NCBI RefSeq assembly: GCF_024655635.1
Contig: NZ_JANLGI010000002.1
Coordinates: forward strand, 242,730 to 306,729
Direction of reading: 5' to 3'
Source of the DNA: Allobosea sp. 47.2.35
Lineage (GTDB): Bacteria > Pseudomonadota > Alphaproteobacteria > Rhizobiales > Beijerinckiaceae
Length of the DNA stretch: 64,000 nucleotides
Shown: positions 45,835 through 53,383 of the stretch, piece by piece
Numbering within the stretch: the first letter of the stretch is position 1
How the letters are laid out: every line of letters starts with the position of its first letter
The notes under the pieces: model-generated
The model's database searches: none
Told to the model about the DNA's origin: nothing
The model's input: only the letters and a program-made list of their open reading frames with translations
Position numbers and translations under genes: made by a program

Positions 45835-46188
45835 TGTATCTCTCTGAAGATGCACATCTTTTCGTAATCTCAAAAATTTTGGAATGCCTCAGTTCGGAAG
45901 CGCCGCGTTGGCAAATTCGGAACTGTGATCGCTTTCGTTCGCCGAACTATCCCCAGCGCCTCGGGAGCCTTGGCCGCCGCGGTGATCTGCGCGGGGGCGG
46001 TGGCGGCGCGCGAGTTCATCATGAGCCGCGACGCCACATCGTCAGCATCCGGCTCAGACGCGAACGTGATCGGGCGCTGCGATGTCCGCGCGAACGAAGC
46101 ATTCAAGGCAAGGTTTGAGCTTAGCGCGAACCGAGCCGCCGGGAAGCAGAGGTTTCTACCGTCGCTAAGGGCATCGGTAGAGCGCCTG
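45835..46188. other. Gap after tRNA-Asp, less GC-rich; no gene assigned
   Basis: The first 120 bases are clearly less GC-rich than the rest of the window (runs such as TCTCAAAAATTTTGGAA). Open frames exist on both strands (plus 45925 onward with a hydrophobic start SGALAAAVICAGAVAA; minus 45870-46106), but neither has a ribosome binding site or a known domain, and the plus frame runs into the antisense of the next gene. The 3' side of a tRNA gene is a usual integration point, so this might be a relic, but no integrase or repeated tRNA end is seen. Confidence 0.4.
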
Positions 46189-46659
46189 TCAGAACCTGCG
46201 GAGTTTCTCCTGCAATCGCGGCAACACTACGCCTCGGTTCTCAGGCAAAAAACGGTTCAAGCCGGTGACGTAAGTCTCTGGCAGGCCGTGATGTTTTGCT
46301 CCGGCGATGACGGCGTCCATATAACCCGACTTCGGTCGCCCGGGATCGCCGGAGCGGCCGATATAGATCAGCGCGCGCTTGGCGCCGCCGGGCACGATCA
46401 CCGGTTGGCTGATCTTCACATAGAGCCCGCTGGCCAGTTCCTCGAACTTGTCGAGGACGCGCATGTCGCTGAGCGAACAGTCCCACAGCACGCCATGGAC
46501 CTCCTCGCGGGGATCGCGGATCACCGAGGCATAGCCATCGCGGGTGACGATGAAGCGGTGCCGCGGCAAGCGGGCAGGGCCGAGCGGCTGCGCCTTCGGG
46601 CAGCGCTCAGCCATCCCGACCGGGTCCATGTTGAGGCCATAGGCGAAGTAAAGAGGCAT
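46189..46659 (-). CDS. Gamma-glutamylcyclotransferase-like protein
   Basis: A 156-residue GGCT-fold protein: it begins MPLYFAYGLNMDPVGMAERCP, with the YGxN substrate loop of this group (the AIG2 type has YGTL instead), and continues HRFIVTRDGYASVIRDPREEVHGVLWD, then VLDKFEE, where Glu is at the catalytic place. ATG 46659 follows AGAGGG, 14 bases after the stop of the acyl-CoA dehydrogenase, so the two form an operon. Function beyond gamma-glutamyl chemistry is unknown. Confidence 0.85.
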   Translation of the reverse strand: MPLYFAYGLNMDPVGMAERCPKAQPLGPARLPRHRFIVTRDGYASVIRDPREEVHGVLWDCSLSDMRVLDKFEELASGLYVKISQPVIVPGGAKRALIYIGRSGDPGRPKSGYMDAVIAGAKHHGLPETYVTGLNRFLPENRGVVLPRLQEKLRRF

Positions 46660-46673
46660 GAGGCCCTCTAGCC

Positions 46674-47846
46674 TCACTTCGTCTTGTTGAACAGCTCGCG
46701 GCCGATCAGCATCCGCCGGATTTCGCTGGTGCCGGCGCCGATCTCGTAGAGCTTGGCGTCGCGCAGCAGGCGGCCGGTCGGGTAGTCGTTGATATAGCCG
46801 TTGCCGCCGAGAAGCTGGATCGCATCGAGCGCGACCTGCGTCGCCTTCTCGGCTGCGATCAGGATGGCGCCGGCCGCGTCCTCGCGCGTGGTCTCGCCGC
46901 GATCGCAGGCCTTGGCGACGGCATAGACATAGGCGCGGCAGGAATTCATCGCGACATACATGTCGGCGACCTTGCCCTGCACGAGCTGGAATTCGCCGAT
47001 CGACTGGCCGAACTGCTTGCGCTCGTGGACATAGGGCATGACCACGTCGAGCGCCGCCTGCATGATGCCGAGCGGGCCGGCCGCCAGCACGACGCGCTCG
47101 TAGTCGAGGCCGGACATCAGCACGTTGACGCCGCGCCCGACGGTGCCGAGCACGTTCTCCTCCGGCACCTCGCAATCCTGGAAGACGAGCTCGCAGGTGT
47201 CGGAGCCGCGCATGCCGAGCTTGTCGAGCTTCTGGTGGGTCGAGAAACCCTTCATGCCCTTCTCGATCAGGAAGGCGGTGATGCCGCGCGGGCCAGCCTC
47301 GGGATCGGTCTTGGCGTAGACGACCAGCGTCTCGGCGATCGGGCCGTTGGTGATCCACATCTTGTTGCCGTTGAGGACGTAGCGGTCGCCCTTCTTGTCG
47401 GCGCGGGTGCGCATCGAGACGACGTCGGAGCCCGAGCCCGGCTCGGACATCGCAAGCGCGCCGACATGCTCGCCCGAGATCAGCTTCGGCAGGTATTTCC
47501 GCTTCTGCGCCTCGTTGCCGTTGCGGCTGATCTGGTTGACGCAGAGATTGGAGTGGGCGCCATAGGAGAGGCCGACCGAGGCTGACGCGCGCGAGACCTC
47601 CTCGACCGCGATGCAATGCTCGAGATAGCCCAAGCCCGTGCCGCCATGCTCCTCATCGACCGTCATGCCATGCAGGCCGAGCGCGCCCATCTCCGGCCAG
47701 AGATCGCGCGGGAACTGGTTGCTCTTGTCGATCTCCTCGGCACGCGGGGCGATCTTCTCCTGCGCGAAGGCATGGACGGTGTCGCGGATCGCGTCGGCGG
47801 TCTCGCCGAGGTCGAAATTGAACGGGCGCGGCGCGTTGGCGAGCAT
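46674..47846 (-). CDS. ivd: Isovaleryl-CoA dehydrogenase
   Basis: An FAD enzyme of leucine breakdown that oxidises isovaleryl-CoA to 3-methylcrotonyl-CoA. The 390-residue protein has [14 protein letters not shown] and [18 protein letters not shown] (FAD and substrate), and [16 protein letters not shown], where the Glu is the catalytic base in the position used by isovaleryl- and long-chain-specific enzymes. [34 protein letters not shown] at the end is typical of Ivd. The other leucine-pathway genes (carboxylase, lyase) are not in the window. Confidence 0.92.
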   Translation of the reverse strand: MLANAPRPFNFDLGETADAIRDTVHAFAQEKIAPRAEEIDKSNQFPRDLWPEMGALGLHGMTVDEEHGGTGLGYLEHCIAVEEVSRASASVGLSYGAHSNLCVNQISRNGNEAQKRKYLPKLISGEHVGALAMSEPGSGSDVVSMRTRADKKGDRYVLNGNKMWITNGPIAETLVVYAKTDPEAGPRGITAFLIEKGMKGFSTHQKLDKLGMRGSDTCELVFQDCEVPEENVLGTVGRGVNVLMSGLDYERVVLAAGPLGIMQAALDVVMPYVHERKQFGQSIGEFQLVQGKVADMYVAMNSCRAYVYAVAKACDRGETTREDAAGAILIAAEKATQVALDAIQLLGGNGYINDYPTGRLLRDAKLYEIGAGTSEIRRMLIGRELFNKTK

Positions 47847-48076
47847 GAGGTCCTCCCGGATCGAACGGCGTTGCGCAGCCTGGATGCCGGCCGCTTTGCG
47901 GCGAGCTTACAGATCGGGAATGCCGGTGTCAGGCCGAGCCGAGCAGAGGGCGGTTTGCGAGGATTCGCACGGGCCGGCCTTTGGCGATGCCGGCCCATCA
48001 TGCAGCGGCCGGGCTTTACCCGCCTTGCTGGCCAGAGTAGCCGGCAGGCTGAACCATGCCTGCCCGGAGTTTCCGA

Positions 48077-48568
48077 ATGTCTCAGCCCTCGACCGTATCG
48101 CCCATATCCAACGGGGCCCTCGTCCTGCGCTACAGCGCTTTCCTCATCGGTGGCGTGATCGTCCTCAACATCGCGTTCCTGGTGCTTGAATCCTATCTCA
48201 AGCAATCGCCGGGCAGCACGGGCGCGCTGGGGCTGATCCTGATCTGGAGCGCTGCTTCATGGATGGGGCAGATCTGGTTCCGGCGCGAGCAGGCTCGCCC
48301 GCCACCCGGCCGCGCCTGGTTCGTCGCGCTGCTCTGCGCGCTCGCGACCTTCGTTCTGCAGGCCGCCTTGGTACTCGTCATCGCCGGCTCCATGCCCGGT
48401 GGCATCGCCAGCATTGCGCGCTATCGCAGCAGCGACCAGATGCTCATCGCCGGAGCGTTCATCAGCATTCTCGTGCTGGAGTTCCTGCTGATCCGCGGCG
48501 CGATCTTCTGGGGCGCCAAGGCCGAGGAGAAGCGGGCGCAGCAGCGGGCCGCCAAGGCTCAAGCCTGA
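48077..48568 (+). CDS. ABZJ_00895-like four-helix membrane protein
   Basis: A 163-residue protein with four transmembrane segments (about residues 18-40, 50-66, 82-104 and 118-140) and a cytoplasmic Lys/Ala-rich tail (AEEKRAQQRAAKAQA). The order and spacing resemble the uncharacterised ABZJ_00895 family. ATG 48077 follows GGAG nine bases upstream. Alone between ivd (divergent) and the metal-efflux pair. No function is known. Confidence 0.75.
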   Translation: MSQPSTVSPISNGALVLRYSAFLIGGVIVLNIAFLVLESYLKQSPGSTGALGLILIWSAASWMGQIWFRREQARPPPGRAWFVALLCALATFVLQAALVLVIAGSMPGGIASIARYRSSDQMLIAGAFISILVLEFLLIRGAIFWGAKAEEKRAQQRAAKAQA

Positions 48569-48713
48569 TCGCCACACACCTTCGGGGAGGCGAGGCGGCG
48601 CTGTCGCCCTTCGCTTCCGCCTGACAACTTCGTTCGTAGTCCAGTCGAAATCGCTGCTTCCTCCCGGAGGCAGCAGCTTGCCATGGCGTGGTCACATCCA
48701 ATCGAAGGCTGTT

Positions 48714-48743
48714 GCATATCCTATCCGGGGGGATAGGATATGC
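48714..48743. promoter_or_regulatory. Perfect operator of the RcnR/CsoR-family regulator
   Basis: Arms GCATATCCTATCC (48714-48726) and GGATAGGATATGC (48731-48743) flank GGGG. A G-tract between AT-containing arms is the form bound by RcnR and DmeR repressors. It ends three bases before the regulator's ATG, and the right arm contains AGGA (48735-48738), the only Shine-Dalgarno sequence for that start. Confidence 0.88.
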
Positions 48744-48746
48744 CTC

Positions 48747-49013
48747 ATGAGCCACGCCATGGACCCCGACATCATCAACCGCCTGCGCCGGGCACAGGGC
48801 CATCTCGGCACCGTCGTCGGGATGGTCGAGACGGGCCGGAGCGTCCCGGACGTCGTGCAGCAGCTCCAGGCGGTCGAGAAGGCGCTGGAGAAGGTCAAGT
48901 CGCTGCTGATCTTCGACCATATCGAGCACCACCTGTTCGACCATGCCCAGGCGACGACGCCCGAGGCGCGTCGTTCGATCGAAGAGCTCAAGGCCCTCAC
49001 CAAATACCTCTGA
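48747..49013 (+). CDS. dmeR: RcnR/CsoR-family metal-responsive repressor (DmeR-like)
   Basis: An 88-residue all-helical DUF156 protein that binds its operator until metal displaces it. It keeps the RcnR-type ligands His3 (MSHAMD) and His58 and His62 (FDHIEHHLFDH), but the cysteine of the second ligand position is Val33 (GRSVPDVVQQL, where the family has C-x-DV-x-QQ). The loss would change or weaken metal sensing. The gene is 17 bases before a cobalt/nickel-type exporter, the arrangement of dmeRF in Rhizobium. Symbol given by this context. Confidence 0.85.
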   Translation: MSHAMDPDIINRLRRAQGHLGTVVGMVETGRSVPDVVQQLQAVEKALEKVKSLLIFDHIEHHLFDHAQATTPEARRSIEELKALTKYL

Positions 49014-49030
49014 CGATCCGGAGCCAACCG

Positions 49031-50041
49031 ATGTCGGATGCGACCAGCTTTCCCGCCCAGCACCAGCACGTCTTCCTCGGCAGCGAGCATGACCGGCACG
49101 AGCGCCGCACCTGGCTCGTCGTCGGCCTGACGAGCGCTACGATGGTCGCCGAGATCGTCGCCGGCACCGTCTTCGGCTCGATGGCGCTGGTGGCCGATGG
49201 CTGGCACATGTCGACCCATGCAGCCGCGCTCGGCATCGCGGCCTTCGCCTATCGCTTCGCGCGCCAGCATGCGCATGACCGCCGCTTCAGCTTCGGCACG
49301 GGCAAGCTCGGCGATCTCGCCGCCTTCGCCAGCGCCTTGCTGCTGATGCTGGTCGCCATCGCGGTCGGCTGGGAATCGGCGATGCGGCTTGCCGCGCCGG
49401 TCGCGATCGATTTCACGCAGGCGACGGCGATCGCGGTGCTCGGCCTTCTGGTGAATCTGGCAAGCGTCTGGCTGCTCCGGGATGGGCACGGCCACCATCA
49501 CCATCACGGTCACACACATGGCGGAGCCGGGCACCATGGCCATGGCCACGCCCATGATCATCATGGTCACGACGATCACCACCACGACCACCATTCCCAT
49601 GGCGGGCATGGCGCGGACACCAATCTGCGCGCGGCCTATATGCATGTTCTCGCCGATGCCTTCACCTCGATCCTGGCGATCGCGGCGCTGCTCGGCGGGC
49701 GGTTCTACGGCTGGGTCTGGCTCGATCCGGTGATGGGCATCGTCGGCGCGGCGGTGATCGCGCATTGGTCTGTGAGCCTTTTGCGCAGTTCGGGCGCCGT
49801 TTTGCTCGACACCGTGCCGGACGAGGCATTGGCGAAGCGTATCGGCGAGCGGCTGGCTGCCGAGGGGGCAGAGGTCGTCGATCTCCACCTCTGGCAGGTC
49901 GGGCCGGGCCATCGCAGCGCCATCGTCTCGATCGTCACGGGCGAGCCACGGCCGCCTTCGGCCTACAAAGCCCTGCTCGCGGATCTGCCGACGCTGTCCC
50001 ATGTCACCGTCGAGGTGAATGCGCGTTCGGCGGCAGCCTGA
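49031..50041 (+). CDS. dmeF: Cation diffusion facilitator with His-rich loop (DmeF-like)
   Basis: A 336-residue proton-driven exporter, probably of Co2+ and Ni2+. Six transmembrane helices are seen; the metal site is formed by Asp56 and His59 region (VADGWHMSTH) in helix II and His205/Asp209 (MHVLADAF) in helix V. Between helices IV and V residues 153-193 contain 23 histidines, a loop thought to gather metal. The C-terminal domain (EVVDLHLWQVGPGHRSAIVSIV) is of the CDF ferredoxin-like form. It is cotranscribed with the regulator. Confidence 0.92.
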   Translation: MSDATSFPAQHQHVFLGSEHDRHERRTWLVVGLTSATMVAEIVAGTVFGSMALVADGWHMSTHAAALGIAAFAYRFARQHAHDRRFSFGTGKLGDLAAFASALLLMLVAIAVGWESAMRLAAPVAIDFTQATAIAVLGLLVNLASVWLLRDGHGHHHHHGHTHGGAGHHGHGHAHDHHGHDDHHHDHHSHGGHGADTNLRAAYMHVLADAFTSILAIAALLGGRFYGWVWLDPVMGIVGAAVIAHWSVSLLRSSGAVLLDTVPDEALAKRIGERLAAEGAEVVDLHLWQVGPGHRSAIVSIVTGEPRPPSAYKALLADLPTLSHVTVEVNARSAAA

Positions 50042-50058
50042 ATCGCGAGCGGGCCGGT

Positions 50059-51051
50059 TCAGCTCCCGATCACGCCCCGGCGGCGGAGCAGGACGAGGGT
50101 CAGCAGAGCGGCGGCGAGGCAGGTCAGCGCCACGAAGACCGCGCCGGCCTCCGATTCGACCCAGGGCAGGCCCTTCACGTTGATGCCGAACAGGCCGGTG
50201 ATGAAGGTCGCGGGCAGGAACAGGGCCGTCAGCAGCGAGAGCACATAGAGCTGCCGGTTTGTGCGGCTGGCCGAGCGGGCGGCGATCTCGTCCTGCAACA
50301 GCCGCGCCCGATCCTGCACCGACTGGACATCGTGATGCAGGCCGTCGACGCGCTGGAGCAAGCGCGTCGCGGCGGCCTTCACGGCATCGGGCGCGCTGCG
50401 GCCGGACTGGGTCTCGGCGAAGCGGCGGAACAGCACATGCAGCCCGCTGAGCTGGCGATGCAGCCGCACTGCGGTGCGGCGGACCGCGCCGACGCGCTGC
50501 GGGCCGTCATGCAGGCGGTCGAGCAGGATATGGTCCTCGACGCTGTCGGTCTCGTCGACGAGGCGCACGACCGCATCGGTGACGTCGTCGATGATGTATT
50601 CGATGATCTGCTCGAAGAGCCCCGCAGGGCTTGCGGCCGGCTCGCCGCGATCGAGCGCTTCCGCCGTCATGCGGATCGAATGCAGGGCCTCGCGCCGGCC
50701 GGTCAGCAGGAAGTTCTCGCCGATGATCCAGCGCAGCGCGCCGACATCCTCGGATTTATCGGCGATGTCGCGGATCAGATCGTGCGAGACGCCCCAGGCG
50801 AGATTGGCGGAGTGGTCGAGCCGCTGGTGCGGCTCATGCGAGAGGAAGGCTTCCTGCGTTGCGTCCGGCAGGTCCTGCTCGGCGATCCAGCTCTGCGCCC
50901 GCGTATGGACGAGGTCGAGATGGAGCCAGACGAAGCCTTCGGCGGGAGCAAGCTCCGGCATCTCGTTGCGGGGGATGCGGGTGGGCTCTCCGTCGGCGTC
51001 GAAACGATAGGCCCAGATGATGCCGGATTGGGACTGAAGATCGCTGAGCAT
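50059..51051 (-). CDS. zntB: CorA-family transporter, ZntB-like
   Basis: A 330-residue protein: a large cytosolic alpha/beta domain (residues 1-265) with long helices, then two C-terminal membrane helices. The signature loop is GLFGINVKGLP; GIN in place of GMN separates ZntB from CorA and indicates zinc rather than magnesium. ZntB of enterobacteria was first called an exporter and later shown to import zinc with protons. It converges on dmeF with only 17 bases between stops, adding to a small metal cluster. Confidence 0.87.
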   Translation of the reverse strand: MLSDLQSQSGIIWAYRFDADGEPTRIPRNEMPELAPAEGFVWLHLDLVHTRAQSWIAEQDLPDATQEAFLSHEPHQRLDHSANLAWGVSHDLIRDIADKSEDVGALRWIIGENFLLTGRREALHSIRMTAEALDRGEPAASPAGLFEQIIEYIIDDVTDAVVRLVDETDSVEDHILLDRLHDGPQRVGAVRRTAVRLHRQLSGLHVLFRRFAETQSGRSAPDAVKAAATRLLQRVDGLHHDVQSVQDRARLLQDEIAARSASRTNRQLYVLSLLTALFLPATFITGLFGINVKGLPWVESEAGAVFVALTCLAAALLTLVLLRRRGVIGS

Positions 51052-51146
51052 GCCGGGCTTCCACTGTCGCCACGGACATCTCCGGCGGCGCGGCGCCTAA
51101 GGGCGCCGCGGATATGACGGCGGCATGACAGCCGGCAAAAGGTGCC

Positions 51147-52121
51147 TCAGTCGCGCCCGATTGAGCCTGTGATATCGGCGCGGCGGTTATCGGCGGTGCG
51201 TGCGTTGGGAATCCGGCCGGGCGGAGCGAATTTCAGCCTGGTGCCGCCGGCGTCCTTGGGCGCGCGCAGGCCGGCGGGAGTGGGAGCGGGCGTCGGCGTC
51301 CGTGCCGCGATCCTTGGTTCGCCGCCATGCCATTTGCGTGTGCCGATGTCGAAGCGGCCCTGGCGCCAGGCCTCGAATTCGCGCTCGCTGCCGAAGAAGG
51401 CGTTGCGGTCGACGTCGCCGGTGATGCCCGGCACGCGGCCGGTGGTGGTGAACTGCCAGAACTCCCAGCGGTCGCGCTCATAGCGCTTCGCCAGCGGGGC
51501 GGCGGTCGAGCGCAGCCAGAAGGGGTAGTCGTTGAGCTCGCCCTCCAGCACGTCCTCATGGAAATTGATGTCGGTATAGATCACCGGCTTCTTGCCGGTA
51601 TGCTCGCGCAGGCCCTTCAGCATCTCGTTGATCTTGGCCATGGCCAGCTCTTTCGAGATCTTGCGGGTGCATTGTGAGTCGTTCTGCCATTCGACATCGA
51701 GTACCGGCGGCAGGGCGTCGGGGTCGCGCGGGATGTGCTTCTTGATCCAGCGCACCTGATCCTTGGCGGGACGGCACCACCAGACGAAATGATAGGCGCC
51801 GCGGGCGACGCCGTGCTTCTTCGCCTCGGCCCAGTTGCGCTTGAAATTCGGATCGAGATGGTCGCCGCCCTCGGTCGCCTTGATGAAGGCGAAGCGCGTG
51901 CCGGCATCCTTGACCCGGGCCCAGTCGATCTCGCCCTGCCAGCGGGAGACGTCGATGCCCTGGATCACCTTGCGTCGCGCATCGCGGACGCCGTGATGGG
52001 GCGAGCTGTCGCCCTTCTTCGGATAGAGCGCCTGCGCCGGCTCGACGAGACCTATCATCAGCGCCGCGAAGGCGAGGGCTTTCAGCCCGATCCATCCGCT
52101 GGTCAGCTTGCGCGCTGGCAT
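51147..52121 (-). CDS. GH25 family lysozyme, exported
   Basis: A 324-residue peptidoglycan muramidase. Residues 1-31 are a signal peptide (LKALAFAALMIGLVEPAQA). The GH25 barrel has GIDVSRWQGEIDW (Asp57) and the catalytic pair Asp142 and Glu144 in VLDVEW; KPVIYTDINF and RWEFWQFTTTGRVPGI are conserved strands. The tail after residue 260 is Pro/Arg-rich. ATG 52121 follows AGGAGA; upstream GTG/ATG codons are also in frame. A paralogue lies just upstream. Both may serve cell-wall turnover. Confidence 0.92.
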   Translation of the reverse strand: MPARKLTSGWIGLKALAFAALMIGLVEPAQALYPKKGDSSPHHGVRDARRKVIQGIDVSRWQGEIDWARVKDAGTRFAFIKATEGGDHLDPNFKRNWAEAKKHGVARGAYHFVWWCRPAKDQVRWIKKHIPRDPDALPPVLDVEWQNDSQCTRKISKELAMAKINEMLKGLREHTGKKPVIYTDINFHEDVLEGELNDYPFWLRSTAAPLAKRYERDRWEFWQFTTTGRVPGITGDVDRNAFFGSEREFEAWRQGRFDIGTRKWHGGEPRIAARTPTPAPTPAGLRAPKDAGGTRLKFAPPGRIPNARTADNRRADITGSIGRD

Positions 52122-52241
52122 GTGTTTCTCCTGCATCACAGGTCCAGATGCGAGGAGCGTGGTTAAGCGCCGGTTAGAATTGCGGCGCAGTTGAACAATG
52201 AATTTCAGCCTTGGTTAACCGGCGCGATTCCGCCCGTCCGC

Positions 52242-53216
52242 TCAGTCGAGGACGGCGGGCTCGACCTGGTTGTCGATCGCCCGCATGGTCGAGGCGACGG
52301 CGGGCACGCTGCCGGGGATGCGCGCGACGGGCACGTCGCCCGGTTCCTGTGGCTCGGGGGCTGACGGGGGAGGCAGCGGCTGCTGCTGAACGGGCGCGGG
52401 CTGTGCCGGCCCCTCGCGCTTGTCCCAGCGGCGCGTGCCGATGTCATATTCGCCGCGCAGCCAGCCGGCGAACTGGCTCTCGCTGCCGAAGAAGGCGTTG
52501 CGGTCGACATCGCCACGGATGCCCGGCACGCGGCCGGTCGTGGTGAACTGCCAGAAGGCCCAGGGGCGGTTGTTGTAGCGGGTCTCCGGCAGCGCGGCGG
52601 TCGAGCGGATCCAGTAGGCGTAGTTGTTGAACTGCCCCTCCAGCACCTCGCGATGGAAGGTGATGTCGGTATAGATCACCGGCTTCTTGCCGGTGAGTTG
52701 CTCCAGCTCGGTCAGCATGAGCGCGATCTTCTCGCGGGCGAGCTCGCGATCGATCTTCTGCGGGCAGGTCCGCGAATGGCCGTTCCACTCGACGTCGAGC
52801 ACCGGGGGCAGGGCGTCCGGATCGTTCGGGATCTGTTGCTTGAACCAGACCGCCTGCTCATGGGCCGGGCGGCACCAGAAGACGAAATGATAGGCGCCGC
52901 GCGGAACGCCGGCGCGGCGGGCGCCTTCCCAGTTGCGGCGGAAGGTTGGGTCGACATGGTCGCCGCCCTCGGTCGCCTTCATGTAGACGAAACGGGTGCC
53001 GGCCGCCTTGACGGCGGTCCAGTCGATCTCGCCCTGCCAGCGCGAGATGTCGATGCCATGGATCGGATACTGATGCGCCGCCGCGACGCCGGGATGCGGC
53101 CGGGCATCGCCCTTCGACGGGTAGTTGTCGAGCGCCACGCAGCCGCCGAGCGCCGCGAAAGCGGCAACGGCCAGAATGGGCAGGGCACGGAAACGGGGCA
53201 TGCGGCGGGCGTTCAT
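52242..53216 (-). CDS. GH25 family lysozyme, lipoprotein
   Basis: A 324-residue paralogue of the next gene. The signal has a lipobox ALGGC, so Cys26 should be lipidated and the enzyme tied to a membrane, unlike its soluble neighbour. The same barrel is seen: GIDISRWQGEIDW (Asp56), VLDVEW (Asp141, Glu143) and WAFWQFTTTGRVPGIRGDVD. The C-terminal 80 residues are Pro/Gln-rich and likely flexible. The gap of 120 bases to the other gene and the same strand suggest tandem duplication. Confidence 0.92.
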   Translation of the reverse strand: MNARRMPRFRALPILAVAAFAALGGCVALDNYPSKGDARPHPGVAAAHQYPIHGIDISRWQGEIDWTAVKAAGTRFVYMKATEGGDHVDPTFRRNWEGARRAGVPRGAYHFVFWCRPAHEQAVWFKQQIPNDPDALPPVLDVEWNGHSRTCPQKIDRELAREKIALMLTELEQLTGKKPVIYTDITFHREVLEGQFNNYAYWIRSTAALPETRYNNRPWAFWQFTTTGRVPGIRGDVDRNAFFGSESQFAGWLRGEYDIGTRRWDKREGPAQPAPVQQQPLPPPSAPEPQEPGDVPVARIPGSVPAVASTMRAIDNQVEPAVLD

Positions 53217-53383
53217 GTCGCGGAGAATTGCTGGGAATGCTTGACGGCCGGTTTACGTTACCAAAGTTCTGCCACCTGTCAGCCTGAACTTGGGCGGAAC
53301 GAGGCTGAGCGCCCGCCTCCTGCGCGGATCGCGCCTTGCTGTCAGCGATACGGCATGCCCTATTCCATCCTAGGGGGTAGCGC

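Noticed and set aside
49480..49615. His-codon-rich tract taken as a simple repeat
   Set aside because: CAC and CAT codons vary and are interrupted by Gly, Asp and Ala; it is the in-frame metal loop of the CDF exporter, not a DNA repeat.
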